64,000 nt of DNA from Thermoanaerobaculia bacterium (lineage in GTDB: Bacteria; Acidobacteriota; Thermoanaerobaculia; Multivoradales; JAGPDF01). The translations under genes and the position numbers were made by a program. The DNA lies in contig JAGPDF010000014.1 in NCBI GenBank assembly GCA_018057705.1, positions 1 through 64,000 on the forward strand. Reading direction: 5' to 3'. The notes below the pieces were generated by a model. The model did no database searches. It had not been told where the DNA came from and saw only the letters and a program-made list of their open reading frames with translations. This document shows positions 25,331 through 32,776 of the stretch, one piece after another; positions within the stretch are counted from its first letter, which is position 1; each line of letters starts with the position of its first letter.

Positions 25331-26597
25331 GCCGACCTACTCCGTCTCCCAGCTGGGCAGGGAGATCAAGGATCTTCTGGCCGAGGCCTTCGCGTCGGTG
25401 TGGGTGGTCGGCGAGATCCAGCGCCTCCGGCCGAGCGCCGCCGGGCACCAGTACTTCGATCTCGTCGAGAAGGGCGAGGGCGGGGCGCGCGACCAGGTGG
25501 TCGGCGTAATCTCGGCGGTGATCTGGAAGGGCGAGTTTCTGCGCCTTCGCCCCGTGCTCGAGCGCGCCGGCGAGTGCCTCGCGGACGGGCTGCGCATCCG
25601 TTGCCGGGTGAGCGTCGACTTCTACCCCCCGGGAGGCCGTCTGCAGGTCCAGATCCGGGAGATCGACCCGACGTTCACGCTGGGCGACCTGGCGTTGCGC
25701 CGGCAGGAGACCCTGCAGGCCCTCGCCGCGGCCGGTCTGCTCGAGCGCAACCGGTCCCTCCCGCTGCCTGCCCTGCCGCTCGCGATCGCCCTTGTGACCT
25801 CGGCCGGAAGCGCCGCCTACCACGACTTCCTCGCCACCCTGAAGGAGAGCGGCTACGCTTTCCGGGTCTTCGCCGTGCACTCCGCCGTGCAGGGGGCGGA
25901 GGCCGAGCGTTCGTTGCCGACGGCGCTGGCGCTCGCCGCCGCCACCGACTGCGACTGCATCGTGCTCATTCGCGGCGGCGGGTCGAAGAGCGATCTCGCC
26001 GTTTTCGACAGCCAGGCCGTGGCCGAAGCGGTGGCGCGCGCGGCGAAGCCGGTCTGGACCGGCCTCGGCCACGAGATCGACGAATCGGTCGCCGACCTGG
26101 TGGCGCATCAGTCCTTCAAGACGCCGACCAAGGTCGCCGAAGAGCTCGTCGCCCGGATCGCCAATTCCGAAATCGCCGTCGCCCGGCTGCGCGAACAGCT
26201 GACGCGTCAGGCGCGGCTCGCCATCGCCGAGGCCGGCGGCCGTCTGGCGCGTGCCGAGCGCCGCGCGGTGGCCGCCCGGGTGCGGCTGGCCCAGGTTTCC
26301 CTGCGACTCGCCGCGCTCGCTGAAGGCCTGCGGCGCGTCGCAGTGCATCGCCTGCGCTCCGCCGACCAGCAGCTGGCGGGCTGGGCGCGGCTGGTGGGCG
26401 AGCTCGCGCCCGCGCGCACGCTGCGCCGCGGTTTCAGTATCACGCGCGATCCGGCCGGCGTGGTGCTCCGCGACCCGGCCGCCGTCGCGCCCGGGACGGC
26501 GATCGAGACCGAGCTCGCCGGGGGTCCGCTGTGCAGCAGGGTCGAGACCGCAAGCCGCCCGCCATCCGGCGCGCTGCCGGTCGGGGAGAAGCGATGA
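25254..26597 (+). CDS. xseA: exodeoxyribonuclease VII large subunit
   Basis: The large subunit degrades single-stranded DNA in repair and recombination. The N-terminal OB fold begins at TYSVSQLGREIKDLL and carries VWVVGEI and HQYFDL. The catalytic core follows (LALVTSAGSAAYHDFL, VLIRGGGSKSDLAVFDS, ARAAKPVWTGLGHEIDESVADLVAHQSFKTPT), then a coiled coil and a C-terminal LRRGFSITRD strand. The only canonical in-frame start upstream of the fold is GTG 25254, giving 447 residues but overlapping the previous gene by 77 bases with a weak ribosome site. An ATC at 25323, ten bases after a perfect AAGGAG, falls where the family's Met-Thr-Glu-Pro start would be. The xseB start overlaps its stop. Confidence 0.93.
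   Translation: MPTRRAWNGRRPSRSPPPRSCRAITEPTYSVSQLGREIKDLLAEAFASVWVVGEIQRLRPSAAGHQYFDLVEKGEGGARDQVVGVISAVIWKGEFLRLRPVLERAGECLADGLRIRCRVSVDFYPPGGRLQVQIREIDPTFTLGDLALRRQETLQALAAAGLLERNRSLPLPALPLAIALVTSAGSAAYHDFLATLKESGYAFRVFAVHSAVQGAEAERSLPTALALAAATDCDCIVLIRGGGSKSDLAVFDSQAVAEAVARAAKPVWTGLGHEIDESVADLVAHQSFKTPTKVAEELVARIANSEIAVARLREQLTRQARLAIAEAGGRLARAERRAVAARVRLAQVSLRLAALAEGLRRVAVHRLRSADQQLAGWARLVGELAPARTLRRGFSITRDPAGVVLRDPAAVAPGTAIETELAGGPLCSRVETASRPPSGALPVGEKR
25307..25312 (+). promoter_or_regulatory. ribosome binding site deciding the xseA start
   Basis: AAGGAG is a perfect Shine-Dalgarno hexamer inside the previous gene. It is 10 bases upstream of an in-frame ATC codon (25323-25325), and no ATG, GTG or TTG occurs at that distance. 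It suggests initiation at a rare AUC codon. Confidence 0.45.
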
Positions 26598-26839
26598 GCC
26601 AGAAGAAGACGGAGCGTGAGAGCGGCCCGGAAGTCGGGGCGGAGGCCGAGCCGGGATTCACGGTCGCGATGCGTGAGCTCGAGACGATCCTGCACCGAAT
26701 CGAAGGAGACGAGCTCGACATCGACCGGCTTGCCGAGGAGCTGAAGCGCGCCACAACGCTGCTCGAGCTCTGCCGCGGCAAGATCCGCCGCGCCGAGCTC
26801 GAAGTCACCGAGATCGTGCAGAAACTCGAACAGACCTGA
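26594..26839 (+). CDS. xseB: exodeoxyribonuclease VII small subunit
   Basis: An 81-residue helical protein. FTVAMRELETILHRIEGDELDIDRLAEELKRATTLLELCRGKIRRAELEV is the two-helix XseB core that wraps the large subunit's coiled coil. The start is the ATG of the ATGA overlap with xseA, preceded by GGGGAGA; an in-frame start upstream at 26531 lies inside xseA. About 25 extra charged N-terminal residues precede the conserved core. Length fits the family. Confidence 0.92.
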   Translation: MSQKKTERESGPEVGAEAEPGFTVAMRELETILHRIEGDELDIDRLAEELKRATTLLELCRGKIRRAELEVTEIVQKLEQT

Positions 26840-26853
26840 GGGCAGGCGGCGCC

Positions 26854-27501
26854 TCAGCCGTGAACGGTCGGGGCGACGCCGGCGTGTGCGGCGAGCTCGC
26901 GGTCGAGCTCGAGCCAGGCGGCGAAACGCTCGACGAGTGCGGCTTCGTCGACGTCCCGGCCGGCGAGGCGATAGAACAGCTCCCAGTGGCGCTTCTCGGC
27001 CGGCCCCAGATCGGCGAGCAGGCGCGCGACTTCCGGGTCGCTCTCGTGCACGATCTCGAGCAACCGGGTGAATCGTTCGCAGCTGCGGGCCTCGACGATC
27101 GCCCCGAAGAGGAGTCGATCGACCTTGGTCCAGGGCCCCTGTCGGGGCTCGATCCGGGCGCGCAGAGCCTGCACCCAGCGGTTGGTGCGCCGGCCGCCGG
27201 TCGGCAGCTGGCGACGGTTCAGAATGGCCACGACGCGCCGGAAGTGCTGGATCTCCTCGGCGGCGAGGTTGGCCGCCGCCTCGACGAGCTCGAAGTCGTC
27301 CGGATACCAGCCGGCGAGCGCCAGGGCGTACTGCGCCACCTGCTGTTCGCAGACGGCGTGGTCGGCGAGGAAGACCGGGAGGTTGGCGGCGGCGAGGCGG
27401 GCCCAGTCCGGAGAGGTCGCCACCAGCAGCGGGAGGTCGCGCGCCACCTCGTCGTAGCTGACCCTCGGAACGGGGCGCAAATCAGTTCTTTCTGGCCGCA
27501 T
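26854..27501 (-). CDS. miaE: tRNA-(ms2io6A)-hydroxylase-like diiron protein
   Basis: A 215-residue helical protein of the MiaE family, a ferritin-like diiron enzyme that hydroxylates the isopentenyl group of 2-methylthio-isopentenyladenosine at tRNA position 37. The iron-ligand motifs are visible: FLADHAVCEQQ (E and H), NLAAEEIQHFRRV (ExxH) and the second half GAIVEARSCERF (E) with GPAEKRHWELF (ExxxHxxLF). NRWVQALRARIEP and VDRLLFGAIVEAR are close to family consensus. Its start overlaps the upstream small membrane protein by 20 bases. Confidence 0.85.
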   Translation of the reverse strand: MRPERTDLRPVPRVSYDEVARDLPLLVATSPDWARLAAANLPVFLADHAVCEQQVAQYALALAGWYPDDFELVEAAANLAAEEIQHFRRVVAILNRRQLPTGGRRTNRWVQALRARIEPRQGPWTKVDRLLFGAIVEARSCERFTRLLEIVHESDPEVARLLADLGPAEKRHWELFYRLAGRDVDEAALVERFAAWLELDRELAAHAGVAPTVHG

Positions 27502-27781
27502 CGACTTCGAAGGCGACCGGCCTCATCGGCTTGGCGTCCGGGCGCGCGACGCCATCCTCACGCAGGTCCTCGCGGATCAGGAGCTCGAGGAAGAGCTCCC
27601 GCACACCGGTCCGGCCGCGCTGTTTGAAGACCCGGCGAATCTCGCGCGGCGTCACCGCGATGCCGGTCATGGCACGCAGGTACTGGCTGAACACCCGGGG
27701 CCGCGAAGCGAAGCTCACCACGAGCAGAAGCAGCAGGACCACGGCGCAGCCGAGCAGGATGAAGGTCGGATTCCAGAGCAT
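27482..27781 (-). CDS. small single-pass membrane protein of unknown function
   Basis: A 99-residue protein: one N-terminal helix (FILLGCAVVLLLLLVVSFA) and a basic cytoplasmic segment with TPREIRRVFKQRGRTGVRELFLELLIREDL. I do not recognise the family. The last 20 bases overlap the miaE start, so the two are translated together; whether they are functionally linked is unknown. Confidence 0.65.
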   Translation of the reverse strand: MLWNPTFILLGCAVVLLLLLVVSFASRPRVFSQYLRAMTGIAVTPREIRRVFKQRGRTGVRELFLELLIREDLREDGVARPDAKPMRPVAFEVDAARKN

Positions 27782-27955
27782 GAGTCATTGCATCCTAACG
27801 CTTTCCCGCGCCCGCGAAGGGACGCCCCCCTGGCCCACGCGGGATCGACCGGGGCAGCCGGTGGCGGCGCTGGCAGCGGTGCCAGGTGCGGCCGCGGGGC
27901 GTGCCGTGGCTTCGGTGCCTGCGAGCGAACGCCTCGACGGGGTAGCATCGCGCCG

Positions 27956-29107
27956 ATGAACGGCCTCTCGACCGAGCAGCTGCGCCGCTACGCCCGGCAT
28001 CTTTCGCTCCCCGAGGTCGGCGTCGCCGGCCAGGAGAGGTTGGCGGCGGGGAGCGTCCTCATCGTCGGGATGGGAGGCCTGGGCTCTCCGGCTGCGCTCT
28101 ACCTCGCGGCGGCGGGAGTCGGGCGGCTGGGCCTGGTCGATTTCGACGTCGTCGACCGTTCGAACCTGCAGCGCCAGATTCTCTACTCGGAGTCCGATGT
28201 CGGGCGGGGCAAGCTCGAGGCTGCGGCCGAGAGGTTGCAGGCTGCCAATCCCGGAGTCGTGCTCGACCTGCACGGCACCCGCCTCGACCGGACGAACGCC
28301 AGCGGGTTGGTGGCCGGCTACGACGTGGTGGTCGACGGTACCGACAACTTTCCGACGCGCTATCTGGTGCACGACGCCTGCTATTTCGGCGGCCGGCCCT
28401 ACGTCTACGGCTCGATCTTCCGCTTCGAGGGTCAGGCTTCGGTCTTCGCGCGCGGCCGCGGACCCTGCTACCGCTGTCTGTTCCCGGAGCCGCCGCCGCC
28501 CGGCTCCGTGCCGTCGTGCGCCGAGGCCGGGGTTTTGGGCGTGCTGCCCGGCATCATCGGATCGATCCAGGCCAACGAAGCCCTCAAACTGCTGCTCGGC
28601 GCCGGCGAGCCGCTGCTCGGCCGCCTGCTGCTGTTCGACGCCTTGGGCATGCGCTTCCGCGAGCTCGCGCTCCGCCGCGATGCCCGCTGCCCGCTGTGCG
28701 GCGACCAGCCGACGCAGCACGAGCTGGTCGAGTACGACGACGCCTGCGCGCTGCCGGCGGCGGACCCGCCAGCTGGCGGCAGCGAGAGCGCTTTCGAGAT
28801 CGCAGCGACCGAAGTCGCGCGGCGGCGCGCCGCGGGCGAGAGGTTCACCCTGCTCGACGTGCGGCTCGAACACGAGCTGCGTCTGGCGCGGCTTCCCGAC
28901 ATTCTCTGGATCCCGCTGCACGAGCTGCCGCAGCGTCTGGGCGAGGTCCCGCGTGACCGCCCGGTCTACGCCCTCTGTCACAGCGGAATCCGCTCGGCCG
29001 CGGCCACGACACTGTTGCGCGAGCAGGGTTTCGCCGCGGCCCGCAACCTCGCCGGCGGTATCGACGCCTGGAGCCGCGAGGTCGACTCCAGCCTGCCGCG
29101 CTACTGA
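27956..29107 (+). CDS. MoeB/ThiF-family adenylyltransferase with C-terminal rhodanese domain
   Basis: A 383-residue E1-like enzyme. The nucleotide loop GMGGLGSPAALYLAAAGVG (residues about 39-57), LVDFDVVDRSNLQRQILY with the catalytic arginine, the DGTDNFPTRYL motif, and the two zinc CxxC pairs (CYRCLF and CPLCGD) are all present. The last 110 residues are a rhodanese domain with active-site cysteine in ALCHSGIRSAAA. Fusions of this type adenylate and sulphurate the C-terminal GlyGly of sulfur carriers (MoaD, ThiS). A MoaD/MoaE pair is encoded 11.5 kb downstream, so molybdopterin synthesis is a reasonable role. The ATG at 27956 begins the conserved domain. Confidence 0.9.
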   Translation: MNGLSTEQLRRYARHLSLPEVGVAGQERLAAGSVLIVGMGGLGSPAALYLAAAGVGRLGLVDFDVVDRSNLQRQILYSESDVGRGKLEAAAERLQAANPGVVLDLHGTRLDRTNASGLVAGYDVVVDGTDNFPTRYLVHDACYFGGRPYVYGSIFRFEGQASVFARGRGPCYRCLFPEPPPPGSVPSCAEAGVLGVLPGIIGSIQANEALKLLLGAGEPLLGRLLLFDALGMRFRELALRRDARCPLCGDQPTQHELVEYDDACALPAADPPAGGSESAFEIAATEVARRRAAGERFTLLDVRLEHELRLARLPDILWIPLHELPQRLGEVPRDRPVYALCHSGIRSAAATTLLREQGFAAARNLAGGIDAWSREVDSSLPRY

Positions 29108-29154
29108 GCGGGGCTTTTCCACCACCGGCTCCTGCTTCGTCCAGACCCCGGACG

Positions 29155-29167
29155 GACTCCAGGAGTC
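29155..29167. promoter_or_regulatory. palindrome with flanking direct repeats, candidate enhancer (UAS) for the sigma-54 promoter
   Basis: GACTCC-A-GGAGTC is a perfect 6-1-6 palindrome. It is flanked by a near-direct repeat, CAGACCCCGGACG before and CAGACCCGGACG after (about 29142-29179). It lies about 95-105 bases upstream of the sigma-54 -24/-12 element, the distance at which NtrC-type activators usually bind. Confidence 0.4.
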
Positions 29168-29260
29168 AGACCCGGACGAGCGCGCAACCGCGCCGCCGCG
29201 GAATGACCTAAGTCAAGCAGCTACAGTTCTTTAGGCCGCTCCTCCTGGATCGGGATGGAT

Positions 29261-29275
29261 TGGCAGCGGGCTTGC
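29261..29275 (+). promoter_or_regulatory. sigma-54 (RpoN) -24/-12 promoter
   Basis: TTGGCAG-N5-TTGC: GG at 29262-29263 and GC at 29274-29275 with the exact spacing required by RpoN (consensus TGGCAC-N5-TTGC; only the last C of the first box differs). The transcription start would be at about 29287, two bases before the ATG at 29289, so the receiver-protein message would be leaderless. Confidence 0.6.
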
Positions 29276-29288
29276 GATAGTGCCTGGC

Positions 29289-29708
29289 ATGACCCAGGCA
29301 ACCGCCCTTCACGCAGCCGCCGCTCCGCTACCGAACGTTCTGGTCGTCGACGACGATCAGGCGACCCGGGAGCTTCTGGCGACGGTACTCTCCCGTAGCG
29401 GTTGCCGGGTCACTTGTGCCGAAGAGCTCGAGGAGGCGGCCGCCATCCTCGAGTACCGCGACTACGACGCACTCTGTGTCGACCTCGACCTGCGCGGCCT
29501 CTCCGGCCTCGAAGGACTCGAGCTGGTCGGGCAGGCGCACCACCGCTGGCCCCAGCTCAACATCGTGGTCCAGACCGGCAACGGCGACCCCGAGGTTCAT
29601 CGCGCCTGCTTCCGCTTCGGCGCGCGTTCCGTCTTCGTCAAGGGCCGCCCGATCGTCGAGTTCCTGCACCTGATCCAACCACAGAAGGAGGAGGTCGCGT
29701 CATGTTGA
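29289..29708 (+). CDS. stand-alone response regulator receiver protein
   Basis: A 139-residue CheY-like protein. Acidic pocket residues are in LVVDDDQATR, the phosphoacceptor aspartate in ALCVDLDLRGLSG, the switch threonine in VQTGNGD and the lysine in SVFVKGRPI. There is no output domain. ATG 29289 is preferred over GTG 29280 because the sigma-54 promoter ends between them. The next gene, an EAL-domain protein, starts inside its stop region (7-base overlap with a strong AGGAGGAGG site). Receiver and EAL are thus made together and may act as the split form of a receiver-EAL phosphodiesterase. Confidence 0.88.
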   Translation: MTQATALHAAAAPLPNVLVVDDDQATRELLATVLSRSGCRVTCAEELEEAAAILEYRDYDALCVDLDLRGLSGLEGLELVGQAHHRWPQLNIVVQTGNGDPEVHRACFRFGARSVFVKGRPIVEFLHLIQPQKEEVASC

Positions 29709-30553
29709 AGTCGCTGATGGAGCGTGTCATCGAGCCCGGAGCGATCACGGCGTTGTTCCAGCCGATCGTACGCATCCTCGAGGGCGACTCGAAGATCGTC
29801 GCCGTCGAGGGCCTGGCGCGCGGACCGAGGGGTTCGACGCTCGAGGCGCCCGACATTCTCTTCGAGTTCGCCCGGCGCAAGAACGAAGAGTCGGTCGTCG
29901 ATCGGGCCGCGATCTCGTCCATCCTGCGCGAGGCGCGAAAGCTCCCCTCCGACCTCGCCCTGCACCTGAACGTCCACGCTTCGACGCTCGGTCGCGACGG
30001 GCGTTTCGTCGATTTCCTGATCAAGACCAGCTCGAGCCTCGGGATCGAGCTCAAGCGCCTCACGCTCGAGATCGTCGAGCACTCGAACTTCGTGGAGGAG
30101 GACAACTTCCTCGCCGCGCTCGCCGAGCTGCGCGCCGCCGGATGCAGTGTCGCCCTCGACGACGTCGGAATCGGTACCTCGAACTTCCGCATGATGCTGA
30201 TCACGCGTCCGACGATGCTGAAGATCGACCGCTATCTGGTCACCGGCATCGCGAACGACACCTACCAGCAGGCGACGATGCGCGCCATTCGCCTGCTCGC
30301 CGATCAGGTGCACGCCGACCTGGTGGCCGAGGGTGTCGAGACCGAAGAGGACCTCAAGGCACTGCGCACCCTCGGCATCGAGTTCGCCCAGGGCTACCTG
30401 TTCTCGCGCCCGCGCGCCGCCGAAGACCTGATGGCGACCCTTCTGCGACCGCTCCAGGCGGTGGCCCCTGCGGCCGCGATCCCGGCGAGCGCTCCGCGCG
30501 CCGCGGCGTGGTCCAGCCATGGCGGCCTCTCTCTGGTGGCGCAGGCGAGCTGA
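29702..30553 (+). CDS. EAL-domain cyclic-di-GMP phosphodiesterase
   Basis: A 283-residue protein consisting of one EAL domain plus an Ala/Pro-rich tail. Motifs in order: FQPIVRI, VEGLARGP (EGL in place of EAL), HLNVHAST, LEIVEHSN, LDDVGIG (DDFGTG in most), MLKIDRYLV, VAEGVETEED and FAQGYLFSRP. The metal and substrate ligands E, N, E, D-D, K, E and Q are kept, so activity is likely despite the altered signature. It would hydrolyse c-di-GMP to pGpG. It is translationally coupled to the receiver protein and followed by the PAS/HPt-like gene, all downstream of the sigma-54 promoter. Confidence 0.88.
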   Translation: MLKSLMERVIEPGAITALFQPIVRILEGDSKIVAVEGLARGPRGSTLEAPDILFEFARRKNEESVVDRAAISSILREARKLPSDLALHLNVHASTLGRDGRFVDFLIKTSSSLGIELKRLTLEIVEHSNFVEEDNFLAALAELRAAGCSVALDDVGIGTSNFRMMLITRPTMLKIDRYLVTGIANDTYQQATMRAIRLLADQVHADLVAEGVETEEDLKALRTLGIEFAQGYLFSRPRAAEDLMATLLRPLQAVAPAAAIPASAPRAAAWSSHGGLSLVAQAS

Positions 30554-30601
30554 GCCCGATCTCGAATTCCTCATGAAAGACCGCACCGACGGGAGCCGAC
30601 A

Positions 30602-31618
30602 ATGATCGAAAGTCTCTGGGCGCGCCGCAGCAAGACCTCCGAATCCTCCAGCGAGAGTCGACAACGAAGATCTGGCGCGGCGCAGAAAGTCCGGCCCGGA
30701 CAGGGCCGCAAGGAGCCGGCGGACCCGACGGCCTGCCTCCAGGCGATGTTCGCCTCCCGCAACCTCCTGGTCGCGATCAAGGATCTCGACGGGCGCTACC
30801 TCGAGGTCAACGAAGCCTACGCCGGCGCCCTGGGGCTCGACCCGGTGGCGGTACGTGGCCGGCTCGATCGCGACCTGCTCACTCCGGACGTCGCCGGCGA
30901 GATGGCCCAGCGCGAGCGTCTGGCGATGCGCGGCGTGGCGCTCAAGCCCGGTCTCGAGGCGTTTGCCGCCGACGCTCCCGTCTACCTGGTCGAGCGTCTG
31001 CCGATTCTCGACAGCCGGGGCGGGCTGGCTGCCGTCTGCCTGATCGCGATGGCATCTCCGGTGGTGATCGGGGATGCCGCAGTGGTGGAGAGGATGCCTG
31101 CCGTGGAGGCAGAAGCCCCATCCGGGCCGCTTCCCGGCAACCCGCCGTCACCCGAAGGCTGCGCAGCGGAGACGCCGCCGCCCGGCGGCTGGCTAAGGGT
31201 CTCCTCGGCTTCGAACCAGCTGGAGTGGGATGCTGCCCTCTACCGGTCGCTCCTGTCCCTGTTCTGCCAGCGCTACGAAGGCTTCGGCGTGCGGCTCGCC
31301 GAGCGCCTCGCCGCGGGCGAGATCGGAGATCTGGCGAAGGACCTCGGCCGGCTCGCCTCGGGAGCGCGCAACCTCGGCGCGATTCCTCTCGCCGGACTCG
31401 CGGCCGGGCTGCTGGCGATCGTCGAACGGGGCGAGATCGAAACCCTCGCCGGGCAACTCGGCCAGTTTCGCCGCGCTCTCGACGCGACGATCCTCGTCAT
31501 CGAGTGCCGGATCCGCTCGACCGCCGAGCCTTTCGAGTGGCCGGCGGCCAGGGAGGCCGCCAGCGGAAACGGGGCGTTCAGCGCGACGACCCTGGTGTCC
31601 GCGCTCGCGGTCGCCTGA
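30602..31618 (+). CDS. PAS-domain protein with degenerate HPt-like C-terminus
   Basis: A 338-residue cytosolic protein. Residues about 45-150 are a PAS domain (FASRNLLVAIKDLDGRYLEVNEAYAGALGL... RLPILDSRGGLAAVCLIAM). A Pro-rich linker follows to about residue 195. Residues about 205-310 have the four-helix pattern of an HPt domain, including GRLASGARNLGAIPLAGLA, which aligns with the HPt signature AHxLKGSAxxLGAxxLAxLA. The phosphoacceptor histidine is replaced by G249 and the lysine by alanine, so it cannot relay phosphate in the usual way. It may be a docking partner for the hybrid kinase or receiver encoded alongside. GGGAG ribosome site present. Confidence 0.75.
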   Translation: MIESLWARRSKTSESSSESRQRRSGAAQKVRPGQGRKEPADPTACLQAMFASRNLLVAIKDLDGRYLEVNEAYAGALGLDPVAVRGRLDRDLLTPDVAGEMAQRERLAMRGVALKPGLEAFAADAPVYLVERLPILDSRGGLAAVCLIAMASPVVIGDAAVVERMPAVEAEAPSGPLPGNPPSPEGCAAETPPPGGWLRVSSASNQLEWDAALYRSLLSLFCQRYEGFGVRLAERLAAGEIGDLAKDLGRLASGARNLGAIPLAGLAAGLLAIVERGEIETLAGQLGQFRRALDATILVIECRIRSTAEPFEWPAAREAASGNGAFSATTLVSALAVA

Positions 31619-31624
31619 CGGCGC

Positions 31625-32776
31625 TCAGGCGGGAGCGGCCGCCGACTCTGGGGTCGGCAGCTCGATCCAGAAGGTCGAACCGCCGGCGCCCGAGTCGAAG
31701 CCGATCGTGCCACCGTGAGCCTCCACCGCCAGACGGCAGAAGGGAAGGCCCAGGCCGACCGCGCGCCGATGCGGGCCGCGGTCGCCGGCGCGGGTGGCGT
31801 ACTTCTCGAACACCCGCGGTCGAAAGTCGTCGGGAATGGCCGAGCCGGTGTCGTGTACCTCGAGTCGCGCGCGGGCGCCATGCGTCGAAGCGACGATGCG
31901 CACCTTGGCGTCGTCCTCGGAGTTGCGCAGCGCGTTGGCAACCAGGTTGGCGATGACGCGGCGCAGAACCTCGCTGTCGGCATGCACGACGATGCGTCCT
32001 GGCGTTGCCGTTTCGAGGACCAGCCGGCGGACGCTCGCCGGGCCGAGTGAAGCGAGCGCCAGGTCGAGGATGGCACGCAGGTCCCGGTCGGCGAGCTGAA
32101 GCGGGAGCTTGCCCGACTCCAGGCGATCGGTGTCGAGCATCGCGTCGACCAGGCGAACCAGGCTGCGGGCGCCGTCGAGCGCCTGTGCCACGTAGTCGCG
32201 ATGGTCCTCGCCGAGCCGGTCGCCGTCGAGATCGAGAAGTTCGAGGTAGCCGCTCACGGCCATGAGAGGCGACCGCATGTCGTGGGCCACCATGTGCACG
32301 AGGTCGTGCCGGAAGTGCTCGACCTCGTGCAGTCGCGCGAGGTTCGCGTCGAGCTCGCGCAGGTGCAGCTCGGCCGCCCGGCGCAGGCGCTCGATCTCGA
32401 GGTGGGTTGCGACACGCACCCGAACCTCCTCGAGGAAGAACGGCTTGGTCACGTAGTCGACGCCGCCGGCGGCGAAGGCCTTCATCTTGCCTTCGATGTC
32501 GCCGAGGCCGGACAGGAAAATGACCGGGGTGGAGGCGAACCGCTCTTGCTCCTTCAGCCGGCGGCAGGTCTCGTAGCCGTCGATGCCCGGCATGTCGATG
32601 TCGAGGAGCACCAGGTCGGGAGGACGCAGGTTCGCCGCGGCAATCGCCTCGAGGCCGCCCGCCGCCTCCTCGACCTCGAAGCCCGCTTCCTGCAGCGCGC
32701 GGGCGAGCATCTTCCGGTGGGCGGGCTCGTCGTCGACGACGAGCAGGCGGTTACCGGCCGCGGGGGGTTCGTTCAC
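31625..32776 (-). CDS. response regulator-histidine kinase hybrid (REC-HisKA-HATPase)
   Basis: A 383-residue soluble kinase with the receiver domain first. The receiver spans residues 10-125 with phosphoacceptor D59 and lysine in YVTKPF. HisKA has H165 in MVAHDMRSPL. The HATPase domain has N-box NLVANALRNSE, G1-like HDTGSAIP and G2 VGLGLPFCRLAVEAHGG. No membrane segment is seen. This order is typical of kinases that respond to phosphorylation by another kinase. The GTG start overlaps the NtrC-type activator's stop by four bases, so the activator and kinase are one operon, convergent with the receiver/EAL/PAS operon. Confidence 0.92.
   Translation of the reverse strand: MNEPPAAGNRLLVVDDEPAHRKMLARALQEAGFEVEEAAGGLEAIAAANLRPPDLVLLDIDMPGIDGYETCRRLKEQERFASTPVIFLSGLGDIEGKMKAFAAGGVDYVTKPFFLEEVRVRVATHLEIERLRRAAELHLRELDANLARLHEVEHFRHDLVHMVAHDMRSPLMAVSGYLELLDLDGDRLGEDHRDYVAQALDGARSLVRLVDAMLDTDRLESGKLPLQLADRDLRAILDLALASLGPASVRRLVLETATPGRIVVHADSEVLRRVIANLVANALRNSEDDAKVRIVASTHGARARLEVHDTGSAIPDDFRPRVFEKYATRAGDRGPHRRAVGLGLPFCRLAVEAHGGTIGFDSGAGGSTFWIELPTPESAAAPA

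Noticed and set aside
27782-27955. Open frame extending the MoeB/ThiF gene 56 codons upstream
   Set aside because: Codons 27788-27955 encode Pro/Arg/Gly-rich sequence without similarity; the family begins at ATG 27956.
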